Of a stretch of 64,000 nucleotides of DNA, positions 32,549-44,336 are shown piece after piece. Position 1 is the first letter of the stretch; every line of letters starts with the position of its first letter. Both the position numbers and the translations under genes were made by a program. Source of the stretch: Myxocyprinus asiaticus (taxonomy: Eukaryota > Chordata > Actinopteri > Cypriniformes > Catostomidae); contig NC_059358.1 of NCBI RefSeq assembly GCF_019703515.2, positions 50,397,094 through 50,461,093 of the forward strand, given 5' to 3'. Under the pieces are notes generated by a model, which was not told where the DNA came from, made no database searches, and saw nothing but the letters and a program-made list of their open reading frames with translations.

Positions 32549-33637
32549 TTGTCGCACACACATAATCCTGCACTGACGCAATCAGGAACAGTTAAACTAC
32601 AACCATTCTTTCCTGATATTGGGGTGCTTCAACAGGCCAAAGCAGAGATGCTGGTCTTCACAGGTGTGACAGCTCACATCTTCTGTGTCTGTTTACACAC
32701 AGGACGGGACGTGGTTCTCGCAGCCAGCGGCAGCAGTGGACAGAGCAGAAGTAGATGCATTTTTAGGAGATGAACTTGTTCCGCTCTTAAAATATGGCAC
32801 ACATAGCCGGAAACGCATCAAAACAATCTAAGATGTCTATCTAGTGCATGTCTACATAGACTAAGAATAAAAATAGTGTAGATGGGTTCAAGAACGCATC
32901 CAGGATGCATTTATACTCAAAACAACAAAACGCCACTCACCAGAATGAAAAAGAATGGGGTTCCCTTTTAAAAGTTGACACAGGGTCTTTTAAAAGCAGT
33001 GCTAGGCACATGACAACAGTCAGAGTTGTCTGTCTAGTGAACATTTATATAGATAAATCATTAAAATATTCCAGAGGGGCACAAGAAGGTGTCCTATGTA
33101 AGTCCCCTTTGGTGTTCAGGAATAGTAGGCCTATCTGTCCTGCTCTCTCCTTTTCACCTTTTGACTGTCAAAGTAGGCATCGATGGCTTGCTGTGGAGGT
33201 GGTCATGCATTAATGAAGGCCCCCATGTGAAGTAAAAAAAAAAAAAAGAAGTTTTGAGTTCTGAAATGTACAGTATTTTTTTAATAGTACAATGAACTTT
33301 TTACAAAAATTTGATTCCTCATGACATGAGCCCTTTGATTTCTAATCTTCTGGACATGGCATCTCTCTGATACAGACACGACAGTTGTAAAAGTGGCACT
33401 TACTGTTCATGATGAGGGAAAACCTCTGAGACATTGGTATGGCATCCATCAAGGCTGTGATTTAAGATTGAAATTGCGATATGGCCTTGCATGATTACTA
33501 AAATTCAAAAGGCTGCATTGTAAAATACAGTCTGCATACAGTGCTCCCGTCAGTGCCGCTTGAGTGACACCCATTAAAGCGTGTGTGGGGCACACGCTAA
33601 GCAGCGCAGCAATATTAGATGATGTTTATCATATTAC
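32549..33637 (+). other. nfatc1: nfatc1 intron, no gene
   Basis: Unique-looking intronic DNA. Short ORFs near 32.55-32.77 and 32.9-33.2 kb lack splice or domain support. Confidence 0.5.
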
Positions 33638-34380
33638 TAGGGCTGTCAACTGATTAAAAAGTTTTATCAAATTAATTACATGATGTGAAGATTAATTAAT
33701 CGAATTAATCACATACCAGTATTTACAGAGAAAGGCCCCCAAATGAAGGTAATTTAGAATAATTAAAATAATTATAAATATAATATATAGGCCTAATAAA
33801 TATTATAATTCAGATAATTTTAAACATTACATTATATTGCATTCTAAAGCATTAAGACAATACAAAAAGTGGCTTTAAAAGTTAAAATATTGTTTGTTTG
33901 TTTTTTCCATATCATTATGTGCTATTTTTAATTATCGGTCTATGTACTCATGCATCAGACTGACACTTTTGGAGTGCCTCACTTCAGTTGCGGAATGTCT
34001 CACTAGTTTTCGGCGCCTCTAGTCATGAGCACAGTGTTTTTAGGATGCTGTGTCAAGTTAAACATGTTTTAAAACTTTGAAAAACGCATCTCAAGATTCC
34101 TGCATTTTGTTGTTCTCGGTTCAGCTGTCATTGAGCATAAGAGCATGTCATCTGTGGAAGGCTGTATGTTGCCTGCTTGTTGGTTTGACGCGGCATGTTG
34201 CCTGTACAGCTGGAGTGCTGGCTGCCCCCTTCTGTATCAAGGTGGTACATCAAGCTTGAATTGCTCTGATGGATGGAACAATAATTATTATGGAATTTAG
34301 GTTGGGGGCATGATTAATTGCGTGATTGATTGCGCATATAATTAACCACACTAAATTAGCGTGTTAAATCGACAGCCCTA
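33638..34380. mobile_element. hAT-type non-autonomous element (TAGGGCTGTC ends)
   Basis: 743 bp starting TAGGGCTGTCAACTGATTAA and ending TTAAATCGACAGCCCTA, which are inverted termini. Eight-base flanks CATATTAC and CATGTTAA agree at 6 of 8. The interior is AT-rich with no transposase. A one-ended relative lies near 1320-1590. Confidence 0.72.
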
Positions 34381-34568
34381 CATGTTAAAATTAAAAAATT
34401 CTCAGTAATACAGGGCTGATGAACATTGCTGTCTTTTCCATTTTACCTGTAGCACTTCACAATTGATTTATTGACGCCATTACATGACTTGGAGTATGCA
34501 TCACTTCTGATGTTGTGTTTTGTAATGTGATGGTTAATCTAGGCTCTAAGACTCATCATACATGCTAT

Positions 34569-35910
34569 TAGGGCTGCAACTAACGATTATTTTGATAATC
34601 TAATGATTATTAGAATGATTATTCGACTATTCGGGTGATTTTTGCAACAATTAATCATTTGCTCTTAACCGACTATTCAGCTTGTGCCTTGACTTAAAAG
34701 GTTGTATTAAACATGCTTACTAACAATAAAGAGGACAAAATCATCTTTTAAAATGCCTCTAAATGACATTCACTGAATTAAAGGGGGAAAAAACCTTTTA
34801 CTATTTAATTCAGTAAAAAAAATTTACTGAAAAAAAATCCTATTGTTATCAAGTCTTGTTTTCCATTTAAAATAATCTAAAAAATCCTTAAAACAAGAAA
34901 CATTTACTTGAGAAACAACATATAAGATATTTAGACATGCTTTAAGAGAATGTATCTTAAATATAAGTGTATTTTGTATATAATTATATTTTTTCACATG
35001 GTTATATTTCTGCGATATAATTTATATTTTTTATATTATATTCAACATTCTCAGAAAAAAAAAATATTCTGCAGTATAGCTGCTAAAGAAAATATACGTT
35101 GTTTTAAATTAGTTTTTAGGAAAACAAGCCAAAACAACGTATTTTTTGTTGCAATGTATAATGGGGGGAAGACCACCCTCTCTCACTTTTTTGTTCACTT
35201 CAATCCATCTTTAACTCACAAAAAAACATACTCTCTTATTAATAATTTTCTTCACGATAAGAAATGCACATTGACACATATATTATGATATGAAGCCATC
35301 ACGTTATAATCTAGCTGCATTAAGCGTGCGTGCTCAAGAGACAAGCATACCCGCGACAGAGTGTACATCAGCCGCGTGCAGTTTCAATCTCTCCCCCTTA
35401 GATCGGGACATTCGCGCAACTCACAGAAGAGGCGCTGACCGCACAGAGAAATGCCAGTTTTGTAGTTATTAGCATGATCTGCTTCCATATTATTTGAACT
35501 TTATAATATAACTGCATTAAAGATGTAACGCCGGAGTGTTTCCTTTAAAGATGCTCGACATGCAAGTTTTGCTTCAGTGCAGTGGCAGCTCTGGCTCCTC
35601 TTATTCCACAAGGAGAGTGCTTCTGTATTTACTTATTTTGTATTTTTATATAATTCCCTCATACTTTGTGATCTACATCACCGGAAGCTGTTTGGAAATT
35701 TTAGAGTGCATCTGGAATGTGATCTGTGTAATTCTTTCTCTCCTCAGTCAGGTGCGAACTGCATTGCTGCTCTTGCGCATCATCATTAAAGTTTCATATG
35801 ATCTCATGTTACGTAAAATGAGATCAAATGACTATTCGACAACGAAAAATTTTTTCGACAATTTTTTATGTTGACATTGTCGATAATGTTGACTAATCAT
35901 TTCAGCCCTA
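34569..35910. mobile_element. hAT-type non-autonomous element (TAGGGCTGCAAC ends)
   Basis: 1,342 bp starting TAGGGCTGCAACTAACGATT and ending CTAATCATTTCAGCCCTA. Eight-base flanks CATGCTAT (34561-34568) and CTTGCTAT (35911-35918) differ at one base. The interior has a GC-richer patch (35315-35460) but no transposase ORF. Confidence 0.82.
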
Positions 35911-35918
35911 CTTGCTAT

Positions 35919-37420
35919 ATTATATTCACATCCAGAGGTAGATTAAAACAGAGGCATAAAACTCTTGCAATGTCTCGTTAAGTAGCCCATCAATATAGAA
36001 CGGTGATTAATACTGTCCGGAACTACCTGTGCAGTAAATGATTATAATGCTCACATTTTAGCCAAACAGAATGAAGTATTCTAATAGTATAATATCCATT
36101 AATGAATGCCTTTTATAAACCCTTAACTAAGGGAACCATACACTCTGACAGGACTGACTTCCATGTGGTTTTGCCTCACTGATTTCAAGTTATGGGTAGA
36201 TGCCTGTCTATTTCCACAGGACGAGTGGTAATATTATACAGTTTTGGGATGATGTGTATTCAGTAAATACAATACTCTGGCTCTTCTGTTCGGGGAACAG
36301 TGAGGTTTGTTCCGGTGTGGAGAATCGACCGCTAGAACCTCTTAAAGGAGCTGCAGACAGCATCAGAAGTGGCTTTTACTTCACACAACTTTGACCCCTG
36401 TGACTTGCTGGGAAGGAATAGAGCTCAGCATAACGGCCAATCAATCAGGAAGTGGTGGCTCCCTGTCAAGACTAGAGTAACATGCTGGATCTTCATTTAT
36501 TGACAGGTAGAAGAAAGGAGACATGCTCTGATCATTATTTAAGACCAATGATTTGATGATGAATGTTGAGACATGCGTTTGATTTGTAACAACTTTAACT
36601 CTGTATGATCTCATTGTGTAATACTCTATATATATCGCACAGTAGGGTTGTCACGATTCTGAAATTTGGCTAACAATTAATTGTCAAACAAATAATTGTG
36701 ATTCTGATGATAAAATGTTATAGATTTACATATAATGTAACAATAACTTTTATTGCACCAATAATTTGAAATGAAATATGTCATATGCAGACAGATAAGG
36801 CCCATGTTTAAATCAAGCAGAGTCATAGTTCTATCTATTCATAGTGTATAAAGGCGGTTAAGTTCCCTATTCATTTTCAATGGGAGAAGCGACAGAACAG
36901 ATGTTTTAGGTTGCTTTTCGCAGCTGCCACGTGTCATTGTCCAATCATAGGTAACTTTAATCAACCGGCATTTGACTTTTAACTGGTTAGTTCCCATCCG
37001 AACAGTCTGAAATCGCTCTATTGCCTATATAGTGAATGAGTGAGTGGTTTTGCTCATTCACATTTATTTAGGCTATATTCTATTCGATGTAAAATTAGTT
37101 TATAGAAAAATAACGCATTTTATAGAGATATAAAGCAATATAAACATAATATGTAGTAATCAGAGAAGAAAGAAACAACAATTAACTTACTTTGGACAAA
37201 TGGACACAAATAGTTTTGAATAATAACACAGAAAGCCTAACTCGGCAGTGTAAAAGTCCGCTCTCTTTTTACTAATTATTGAATCCTCATTTGTGTTTTT
37301 AGTTTACAGATTTACTGTAGGTCTTCAATAAATCTGTAAACCAAGAACACAAATAATTAGGCTGAATAGACAATCTATTTTAACCTTAGAAATTTTTCTT
37401 GCATTGTCTGCAGAAAATTT
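35919..37420 (+). other. nfatc1: nfatc1 intron
   Basis: A stretch from about 36650 (TAGGGTTGTCACGATTCTGA) looks like the left end of another hAT-type repeat; I could not place its right end. No gene. Confidence 0.45.
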
Positions 37421-37605
37421 GTAGTGGACTAAAGCACTGAACTGGTAAGCAGAAGGTTGTTGGTTGAATCCCCATAGCCACCACCATTGTGTCCTTGAGC
37501 AAGGCACTTAACTCCAGGTTGCTCCAGGGGGGATTGTCCCTGTAATCAGGGCACTGTAAGTCGCTTTGGATAAAAGTGTCTGCCAAATGCATAGATGTAA
37601 AATTT
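37421..37605 (+). mobile_element. tRNA-derived SINE, V-SINE-like
   Basis: A tRNA-like head (GTGGACTAAAGCACTGAACT, B-box-like GGTTGAATCC at about 37460) is followed by CTTGAGCAAGGCACTTAACT and the core GTCGCTTTGGATAAAAGTGT, then CTGCCAAATG. The core is the conserved 3'-tail region of vertebrate V-SINEs as I know it. No target duplication was found. Confidence 0.65.
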
Positions 37606-40604
37606 AAATACAATAATAATTTAGGGTCTTCCAATAGCCATATCACAGGTTTCACCTAAATTTATTTTTGTGTGTATTTATTATTTTTTGCTTGCTAACT
37701 GCATATAAAGTTATTGTGCACTAAAATATTTACATGTATTTGCATTTACACCATCTTTGACACAAATTACACAGGTATGCAATGATGATTTGTGAGTTTT
37801 CACTGCAAAACAACACAAAAAACGCTGCATATTGCATCACAATATTTGAGAAAAGCCGCTGCAAATTCAGTCATTTTGGGCCACAATAATCAGGAAAAAA
37901 TGCTGCGAAATCCTGGTGGGACTGATTGGGGGGACTCATCTTATGGACTTTTATAGAAAAGCACTATACAAATAAAAATTACTTAGATCATTTTTCTACA
38001 TGAGGACGTCCAAAACATGTCTCCAAAGGGAGGTTCAGTCTGAGTTAGCACATTTCTGAGGACAAATTTGTCCCCAAATTATAACCAAGTAAGTATATAC
38101 ACACACACGTGCCTCATGCTCTTGTGGGACAGACAGGAAGTGATGTGGTGATACTAGACAGAGAGCTGCAGGAACACAGCAGCAGAGATGAAGCCTTTTC
38201 ATATTCAGCCAATGGATAAAAAAAAAAATTAAGGCACTACAGTTGTTTTTTTTTTGTTTTTTTTTTAGATTTGCAGTTAAATGTACAGGGCTGTGTGCGG
38301 ATATATGTTGCATTTTATTCTGATACCAACAAGTGTTTGTGTGTGGCTCATGTAGATGATGGTGTCTGCAAAGTTTACTTACTCAACCCTCATTCATAGA
38401 CCTCTCACACATTACTGAAACACAAGCTAATTGAGCCATCATTCAAGTGGATTTTAAGGTTTCCTTTTCCTTTTTGTCATATACATTCTGTATGTTAAAG
38501 AAGTGCTTTAGTCATTTGAGAGACCTGATAGCATTATTTCTTCTCATCTTTAACTCTCGTTTCTTTAATTTCTCATCTGTCTCTGGCAAGCAAAACAAAC
38601 TTGTGGGTGACTTCTTTGAACTTGGGGCACAAACTCCAACATCCCAGCTGGGGTGGGGGGTTGTCTGGGCAACCACCACTGTGTGTGTGTGTCTCCTGTG
38701 TGCCAGACACTATTCAGGTCACTAAGAACACTTTTGAAATCAAAGGCGCTGTGTAGGCGGCTGCAAATAGTCTATTAAGCATTTCTGCTGAAACCGAGGA
38801 CAGATTTGATATTGTGTGGAAACAGTAAGTGTAATATACCAGGAAATTCAATTGTCTTCTTCTACAGCATTATCAACTTCCTCAACCAAATCAATTTCAA
38901 GACTAGTTTGAACAAGGTTAAATGTTACTGATAGATAGTAAACAGAGAATTTTTTTATTATTGCAACAATATTGCACTCATATAATACCGAACATACAGC
39001 AATTTAATTTCTCTTCTTTCTATTACTGATAGTGAAGGATGAACATCATCAGCTTCACTCCAGCTATACCACTGACACAGTCAAAAAGTGCCTTTTGATG
39101 CTTCATTTGAAATCCTACATGCATGTATTGTAGTATCAAGTTGCATGTCAGACCAAAGCCCAGTAGATCCTAGAACTTTGGGTGAACTGGGATCTCATCA
39201 TTTACTCATTATCCTCATGCTGTCTCAAACTCGTATGACTTTCTTTCGTCTGTATAACACAAAAATATTCTGAAGAATATCTGAGGTGTTTTTGTACATA
39301 CAATGCAAGTTAGTGGGTTCCAAAACTTTCAAGCTCCAAAAAGGAGATAAATTCAGCAGAAAGGTAATGCATAATCCAAAATCCAGACTCATGTGGTTTA
39401 ATCCATGTTTCTGAAGCTATATGATCGCTTTGGGTAAGAAACAGACCAAAATGTAAGTCTTCATTGAGAGGAAAGTACTTGTTGTCTCAAAGCATTAACA
39501 TAATTACTCTTGAATTACTCAGATTACATTACACAAAAACTTCTACAGAAAACAACAGATTAAAACATTAACCACTGTGAACTAATAAATGTTGCTGAGT
39601 TCAAAACAAATGTTAAATCCCACCATATCATCTCTCCTAGTTTTTTAGATACAGCAACAGCTGAATTACTATGGATAATTTAATGCATAATCAATAGCTT
39701 TATTTAGAAATAACTGCTACAAATGTGGACACATTTTAGTATCCATCAAGAATGATGTTTGATTTTGAGAAACTAACTTTCTAATCATAAAAATATCAGT
39801 CTATTGAAGCCAAAAGTTTCCTATAGAAAGCAATGGGATTACTGACTGCATCACTAAACAGATGCTGAAGTGTGCTGTTGGTGTCTGTAAAGTGATGTGC
39901 AGGGCTCTTGCTCAAACAGCAATATTTAACAGTATATCAAAATGGAAACATTGCATCAAGATACATTACTTATTCTTGAAAGTTTTAAGTTGCTCAAACT
40001 TTGGAATAGTAAAAATAAACTACAATAATGTAACTCACAGTATAATGTTTACAGTACATTCATCTTCAACTAGTTAAACCCTCCCTTTCTTTTTCTTTTC
40101 TTTTTTCTTTTTTTCTTTTTTAGATGTTTTTAGATTAACCTGGCAGTTTAAATGTAATTGATTAAATTAGTGGTGTTTGTCATGCATCACTGTTGCTTAT
40201 ACTGAGGGTTGTGTGTAAACAACACAAGCTGTTGTATATTAGAAATCTATTATAAGAATATAAATGAAAATGACCATTCTGAGGTCTACCTCTCTTTCTG
40301 TTTTTCCCCATGCCTTTGTCATTTGTACCAATGGAAAGTTAAATGGTTTGAAAATGGAAAATATGCATTGATAAAGCACAACAAAACAACGCTGTGGTTG
40401 ATGTGTGGGTGTGAAAATTTTGGAGCCCCAACCGTCAAATCTTTGTAAATTTTTCTCAACAATATTACTTTCCTCTGTGCTCATCTGAGACATTTTGCTC
40501 CACAATATTTTTTCTTTCCACAGCATAAACTTCCCATTGTTTGGTCACATGATTAAAGAGTGCAACAGTCTGGTTCCAGAAGTAAAAATTCATTTGGTTC
40601 CATA
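37606..40604 (+). other. nfatc1: nfatc1 intron with repeat scraps
   Basis: Near 37945-37985 is a remnant of the L2-like LINE tail in + orientation (AAGCACTATACAAATAAAAA). About 39185-39470 is one arm of the cyprinid palindromic repeat (CTCATGCTGTCTCAAACTCG). A pyrimidine-rich stretch at 40080-40120 and the rest show no gene. Confidence 0.5.
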
Positions 40605-40619
40605 GGGGAATTCATTCTT
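40605..40619. repeat. L1 target-site duplication, left copy
   Basis: GGGGAATTCATTCTT, matched at 44322-44336 by GGGGAATTAATTCTT (one mismatch). It directly borders the T-run that is the L1 poly(A) tail on the minus strand. Confidence 0.85.
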
Positions 40620-40915
40620 TTTTTTTTCAGGTTAACAATTTTTATTGATTCTCATAAATAAACACAGAAAAACAAAACATATATACACAGAATCAATCTT
40701 AACCCCCACTATTACCCCTCCCAATCCCCAACCCCACCCTGGCCCCAACAACATCCCAGCGGTCGCAAATTATAAAGACACACACACACAAATAAATAAA
40801 TAAATACATAAATAAATAAACAAATAATAATAATCACCCATTCATAAATTATATATACCCACCCCATTTCACCATGAACCTGTTGTACTTCCTCATTCTA
40901 CTAAACAACCCCTCC

Positions 40916-41809
40916 TCAAAGGCCACCACCCTTCCCATCTCCGAGCACCACTCCTGAAAGGAGAGTGCTCCAGCCGACCTCCAGCCCCTTTAAAATTATC
41001 TGTCTGGCGATCATGACACTGGTTAAGACCCAACTCTTTATGTGTCTATTTTTAATGTCGATGACCGCCCCATCGCCTAAAATACAGAGTCCGGGGCAAA
41101 ATAATACCCAAGTGCCTAATACATCGCACACAAGACTCTGAACATTTAACCAAAACTCCTTGATCTCACACCCCCAAAAGACATGGGTTATGTCTCTATC
41201 CTCTGATTGGCATCGGCAGCAGGTGGGTGTGTCTTTAAGACCAAGCCTGTATAATCTAGAGGGGGTCCAATAGAACCGATGTAAAATCTTGAATTGCATA
41301 AGGCGCATCCTTGTGTCTCTAGATGCAGTCTTGACGCTTTTTTGAATCCCAGCCCACTCTCCCTCCTCCAGTTCCAGGTTTAAATCTTTCTCCCATAATC
41401 TCTTGAGAGTGGTCGAGGTTCCATCCCCCAGACTCTGAATTAACAGGGAGTAATGCACTGATGCCTCATGACCTTTTCCAAAAGCAGTAATCACCACTCT
41501 CATAGTATCTGCTGCTTTAGGGGGGTGAATGCTATTCCCAAAAAGAGTACAGAGCAAGAGGCGCAGCTGTAGATACCTAAAAAACTGAGATCTGGGGATC
41601 CCAAAATGTTGAACCAAATTTTCAAAGGACCTCAACACACTACTCTCATATAAGTCACCGAGTGTAGTAACCCCCCTCACAATCCACTCTGACCAGCAGA
41701 AAGGAGACTTATTAATATATAGTTTAGGGTTCAGCCATAAGCTCGAGGGAACATTTAGATAAATATCTGAATTAAACACTCTGGACACTTTTGTCCATAC
41801 CGAGTGCAA
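40916..41809 (-). pseudogene. L1 ORF2 C-terminal region
   Basis: 297 codons. They include LRLLLCTLFGN and KRLWEKDLNLELEEGEW, then MQFKILHRFYWTPSRLYRLG and a cysteine-rich end CCRCQSEDRDITHVFWGC (C-x2-C-x-H-x-C form) typical of L1-clade ORF2. It is separated from the RT frame by a break at 41810-41845. Confidence 0.85.
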
Positions 41810-41844
41810 ATGCGAGATGACGGGGTGTAATTTAACTTCTCCAA

Positions 41845-43155
41845 TTAGATTGATAGGCTTTGCAATGGCAAAATAGGGGCAAGAACTTCCTGTTCAATAC
41901 AAAACCAGGGAGGGGCTCTTTCAGGTGGAAGTGACCAATGAGCCAAATGTCTGAGACCAAATGCATAATAATAAAACAAAATCTTGGGTAGGCCTAGCCC
42001 ACCTTTGTCAATCGGCCTATGCAGTTTACTGAAATGTAATCTGGGATGCTTACCATTCAAAATGAAAGACTTCGCTATGCTATCAAATTGCTTGAAATAA
42101 GAGAAGGGGACATCTATAGGGAGTGACTGTAGCAGGTAGTTGAATTTTGTAATACAGTTCATTTTAATAACATTAACCTTCCCAATCATCGATAAATGTA
42201 ATGGAGCCCACCTGCCCACATCGCTTGAAAACCTTTTTATTAAAGGGTCAAAAATAACTCTAACTAAATCAGACGAATTTGCTGGGAATAAAATACCCAA
42301 ATACTTAATGCCCTGTTCGGGCCACTGGAAGGCACCCGGCTGGAAAGCTGTTACTGGGCAGTATGCTGTCAGAGCCAGAGCTTTGGATTTAGACCAATTA
42401 ACTCTGTATCCTGAGAACTTAGAAAAGGAATTAATAATTCTGTGGAGGCAAGGCATAGATCTAGTAGGGTCGGAGATGAATGATAAAATATCATCTGCGT
42501 AAAGCAATAGCTTATGCGCCATACCGCCCGCCATCACCCCTGGAAAATCATCCTCCTTTCTTATCGCAGCTGCTAATGGTTCCAGGGCAAGACAGAACAA
42601 TAACGGGGAAAGAGGGCAACCCTGCGTGAAATAATTTGAAATTAATCCATTTGTTTGTACTGCCGCTACAGGGTGTCTATAAAGTAACTTAATCGATCCA
42701 ATAAAAGTATTCCCGAACCCATACATTTCCAAAATTTTAAAAAGATAATCCCATTCTACCATATCAAACGCCTTTTCGGCGTCAAGTGAGATGGCAGCGA
42801 CTGGAGTCTGATCATTCGCCACTGACCACATGATATTGATGAAATGCCTTATGTTATCAGAAGAGCTGCGGCCCCGAATAAACCCCACCTGATCTATATG
42901 TATAAGAGATGTCATAACTTTACTTAATCGATTAGCCAAAATTTTTGACAATATTTTAATGTGTAGCTGGATCAGGGAAATTGGACGGTAACTCTTATAC
43001 TCGCTTGGACAAGAGGCCACATTCCCCATTAGTGCAACAATCAAACCCCGAACTTCCCCCAGAACCAAACTAACAGAAAAAAGAAAAACATATGCATTAA
43101 CCCCAAGCACGACAGCGCCAACCGGTGTCCATCCCTCTAAACTCAAAAAGTCCAT
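41845..43155 (-). pseudogene. L1 ORF2 reverse transcriptase, N-terminally truncated
   Basis: 436 codons. RT-like text starts around residue 35 and includes EYKSYRPISLIQLHIKILSK, VGFIRGRSSSDNIRHFINIM, AISLDAEKAFDMVEWDYLF, TQGCPLSPLLFCLALEPLA and KLLLYADDILSFI (YADD core). The catalytic palm is therefore present. The first ~30 residues are read from the inter-ORF spacer after the deletion. Endonuclease is absent. Confidence 0.88.
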
Positions 43156-43314
43156 ATACGCCTATGAGAGCCCCCGCGACAACTTTGCCATCAGATTGCT
43201 CAAGTCCAGTATTTCTATACAAATTTAGTGAGACAAAATAACATAACAGAAAATACTCTGTAAAGCAAACTCCAGCCAATATGCAGAATAAACACAAAGA
43301 ACGTGTAAATTTAT

Positions 43315-44180
43315 TCACAGAACTGTCTCGAAGATGTGTTCCTCCACAAAACAAGCTCCAGCCTCTAGCGGAACCAGCAAAAAAAAAAAAAAAAAAAAAA
43401 CAACAACTAAAACGTTAGTATCTATTCTCAATTTGGCCGGGAACATCAGAGCAAAAGCGATCTTCCGTTGATGTAAGAGTTTCTTGCATTCCTTGAATCG
43501 ATCACGTTTCTCTCTCGTCAAATTCGCAATATCCGGGAACAAGAAAATGTTGTGATTCTTCCAAGAAAGCCTTCCTTTGCTCCTTGCCTCGCGTAACATG
43601 ACATCTTTATCGGATGATCTCAGAAATTTGGCCAGAATTGATCGGGCCTGTCTCCCTCAGCTGATCTCTGAGCCAGAACTCTGTGAGCTCGCTCGATTTC
43701 CAGCTTATGGCCTGTTATGTTGAGCAGACTCGGGAAGAGCTCTTCTAGGAATTTCACCATATCTCGGCCTTCCTCATGCTGAGGAATTCCAACAATTCGG
43801 ATGTTATTTCGCTGGCTACGATTCTCCAAATCCTCCAGTTTTTCCAAAACGTGTTGCAAGTCTGTTTTAGTCGCTAGCGGGTTAGCAGCTAATTCCCTCT
43901 CCGATGACTCCAGATAACTGATCCGTCTCTCGACGTCCCTGATTCTTGTAACCAACTCAAAGAATTTTGTTTCCAGTGTAGTAATCGATCAATGTATAAC
44001 AGCAAGATCCTCTAAGTCAGCAACAACTTTCGTCAGCATTACAGACATGCTCGACAGCTGGCGTTGAATTTCTCCTGCCGCACCGTCCAAACAGAGTCCC
44101 TGGTCTGCAGGCCTGTCAGAGGTTTCAGCTTGAGCACGTTAGTGTCTTTTAGAGCCCGAGGATTTTGAATTCTTTGCCAT
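43315..44180 (-). pseudogene. L1 ORF1 (RNA-binding protein), frameshifted
   Basis: An ATG at 44180 opens MAKNSKSSGSKRH and meets a stop soon after. From 43955 the frame reads RIRDVERRISYLESSEREL (coiled coil), then LEDLENRSQRNNIRIVGIPQ and LEIERAHRVL, the RRM-like core of L1 ORF1p. A frameshift near 43610 is followed by the C-terminal domain (RDRFKECKKLLHQRKIAFAL). An A-rich run at about 43379-43400 (as read on +) interrupts the end. Confidence 0.85.
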
Positions 44181-44321
44181 GTTGACTTCAAAGAACAGAT
44201 ATGTAGCAGGGTGTATCGAATCTCACCAGTTTATGACATAAAAATTATTAAAAACTAGCAAAGTACGCAGAGCTCACTATTCACACGTCTGCTCCTCATA
44301 TGGAGCCACGTGACCTCTGCC

Positions 44322-44336
44322 GGGGAATTAATTCTT
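44322..44336. repeat. L1 target-site duplication, right copy
   Basis: GGGGAATTAATTCTT; 14 of 15 bases match 40605-40619. Confidence 0.85.

Larger units (their letters stand above)
40620..44321 (-). mobile_element. L1-type LINE with internal deletion
   Basis: Oriented minus, with a short poly(A) tail (T-run 40618-40627), ORF2 RT and C-terminal region, an inter-ORF spacer, ORF1 and a 5' UTR ending at 44321. A 15-bp duplication with one mismatch flanks it, the normal outcome of target-primed reverse transcription. The ORF2 endonuclease and the first part of RT are missing between about 43090 and 43160, so at least 1 kb has been lost. Stops and frameshifts break both ORFs. Confidence 0.88.

Noticed and set aside
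37421..37500. tRNA-like head, considered as a tRNA gene
   Set aside because: No cloverleaf can be drawn and the core region that follows is SINE-specific. The same applies to the head at 9293.
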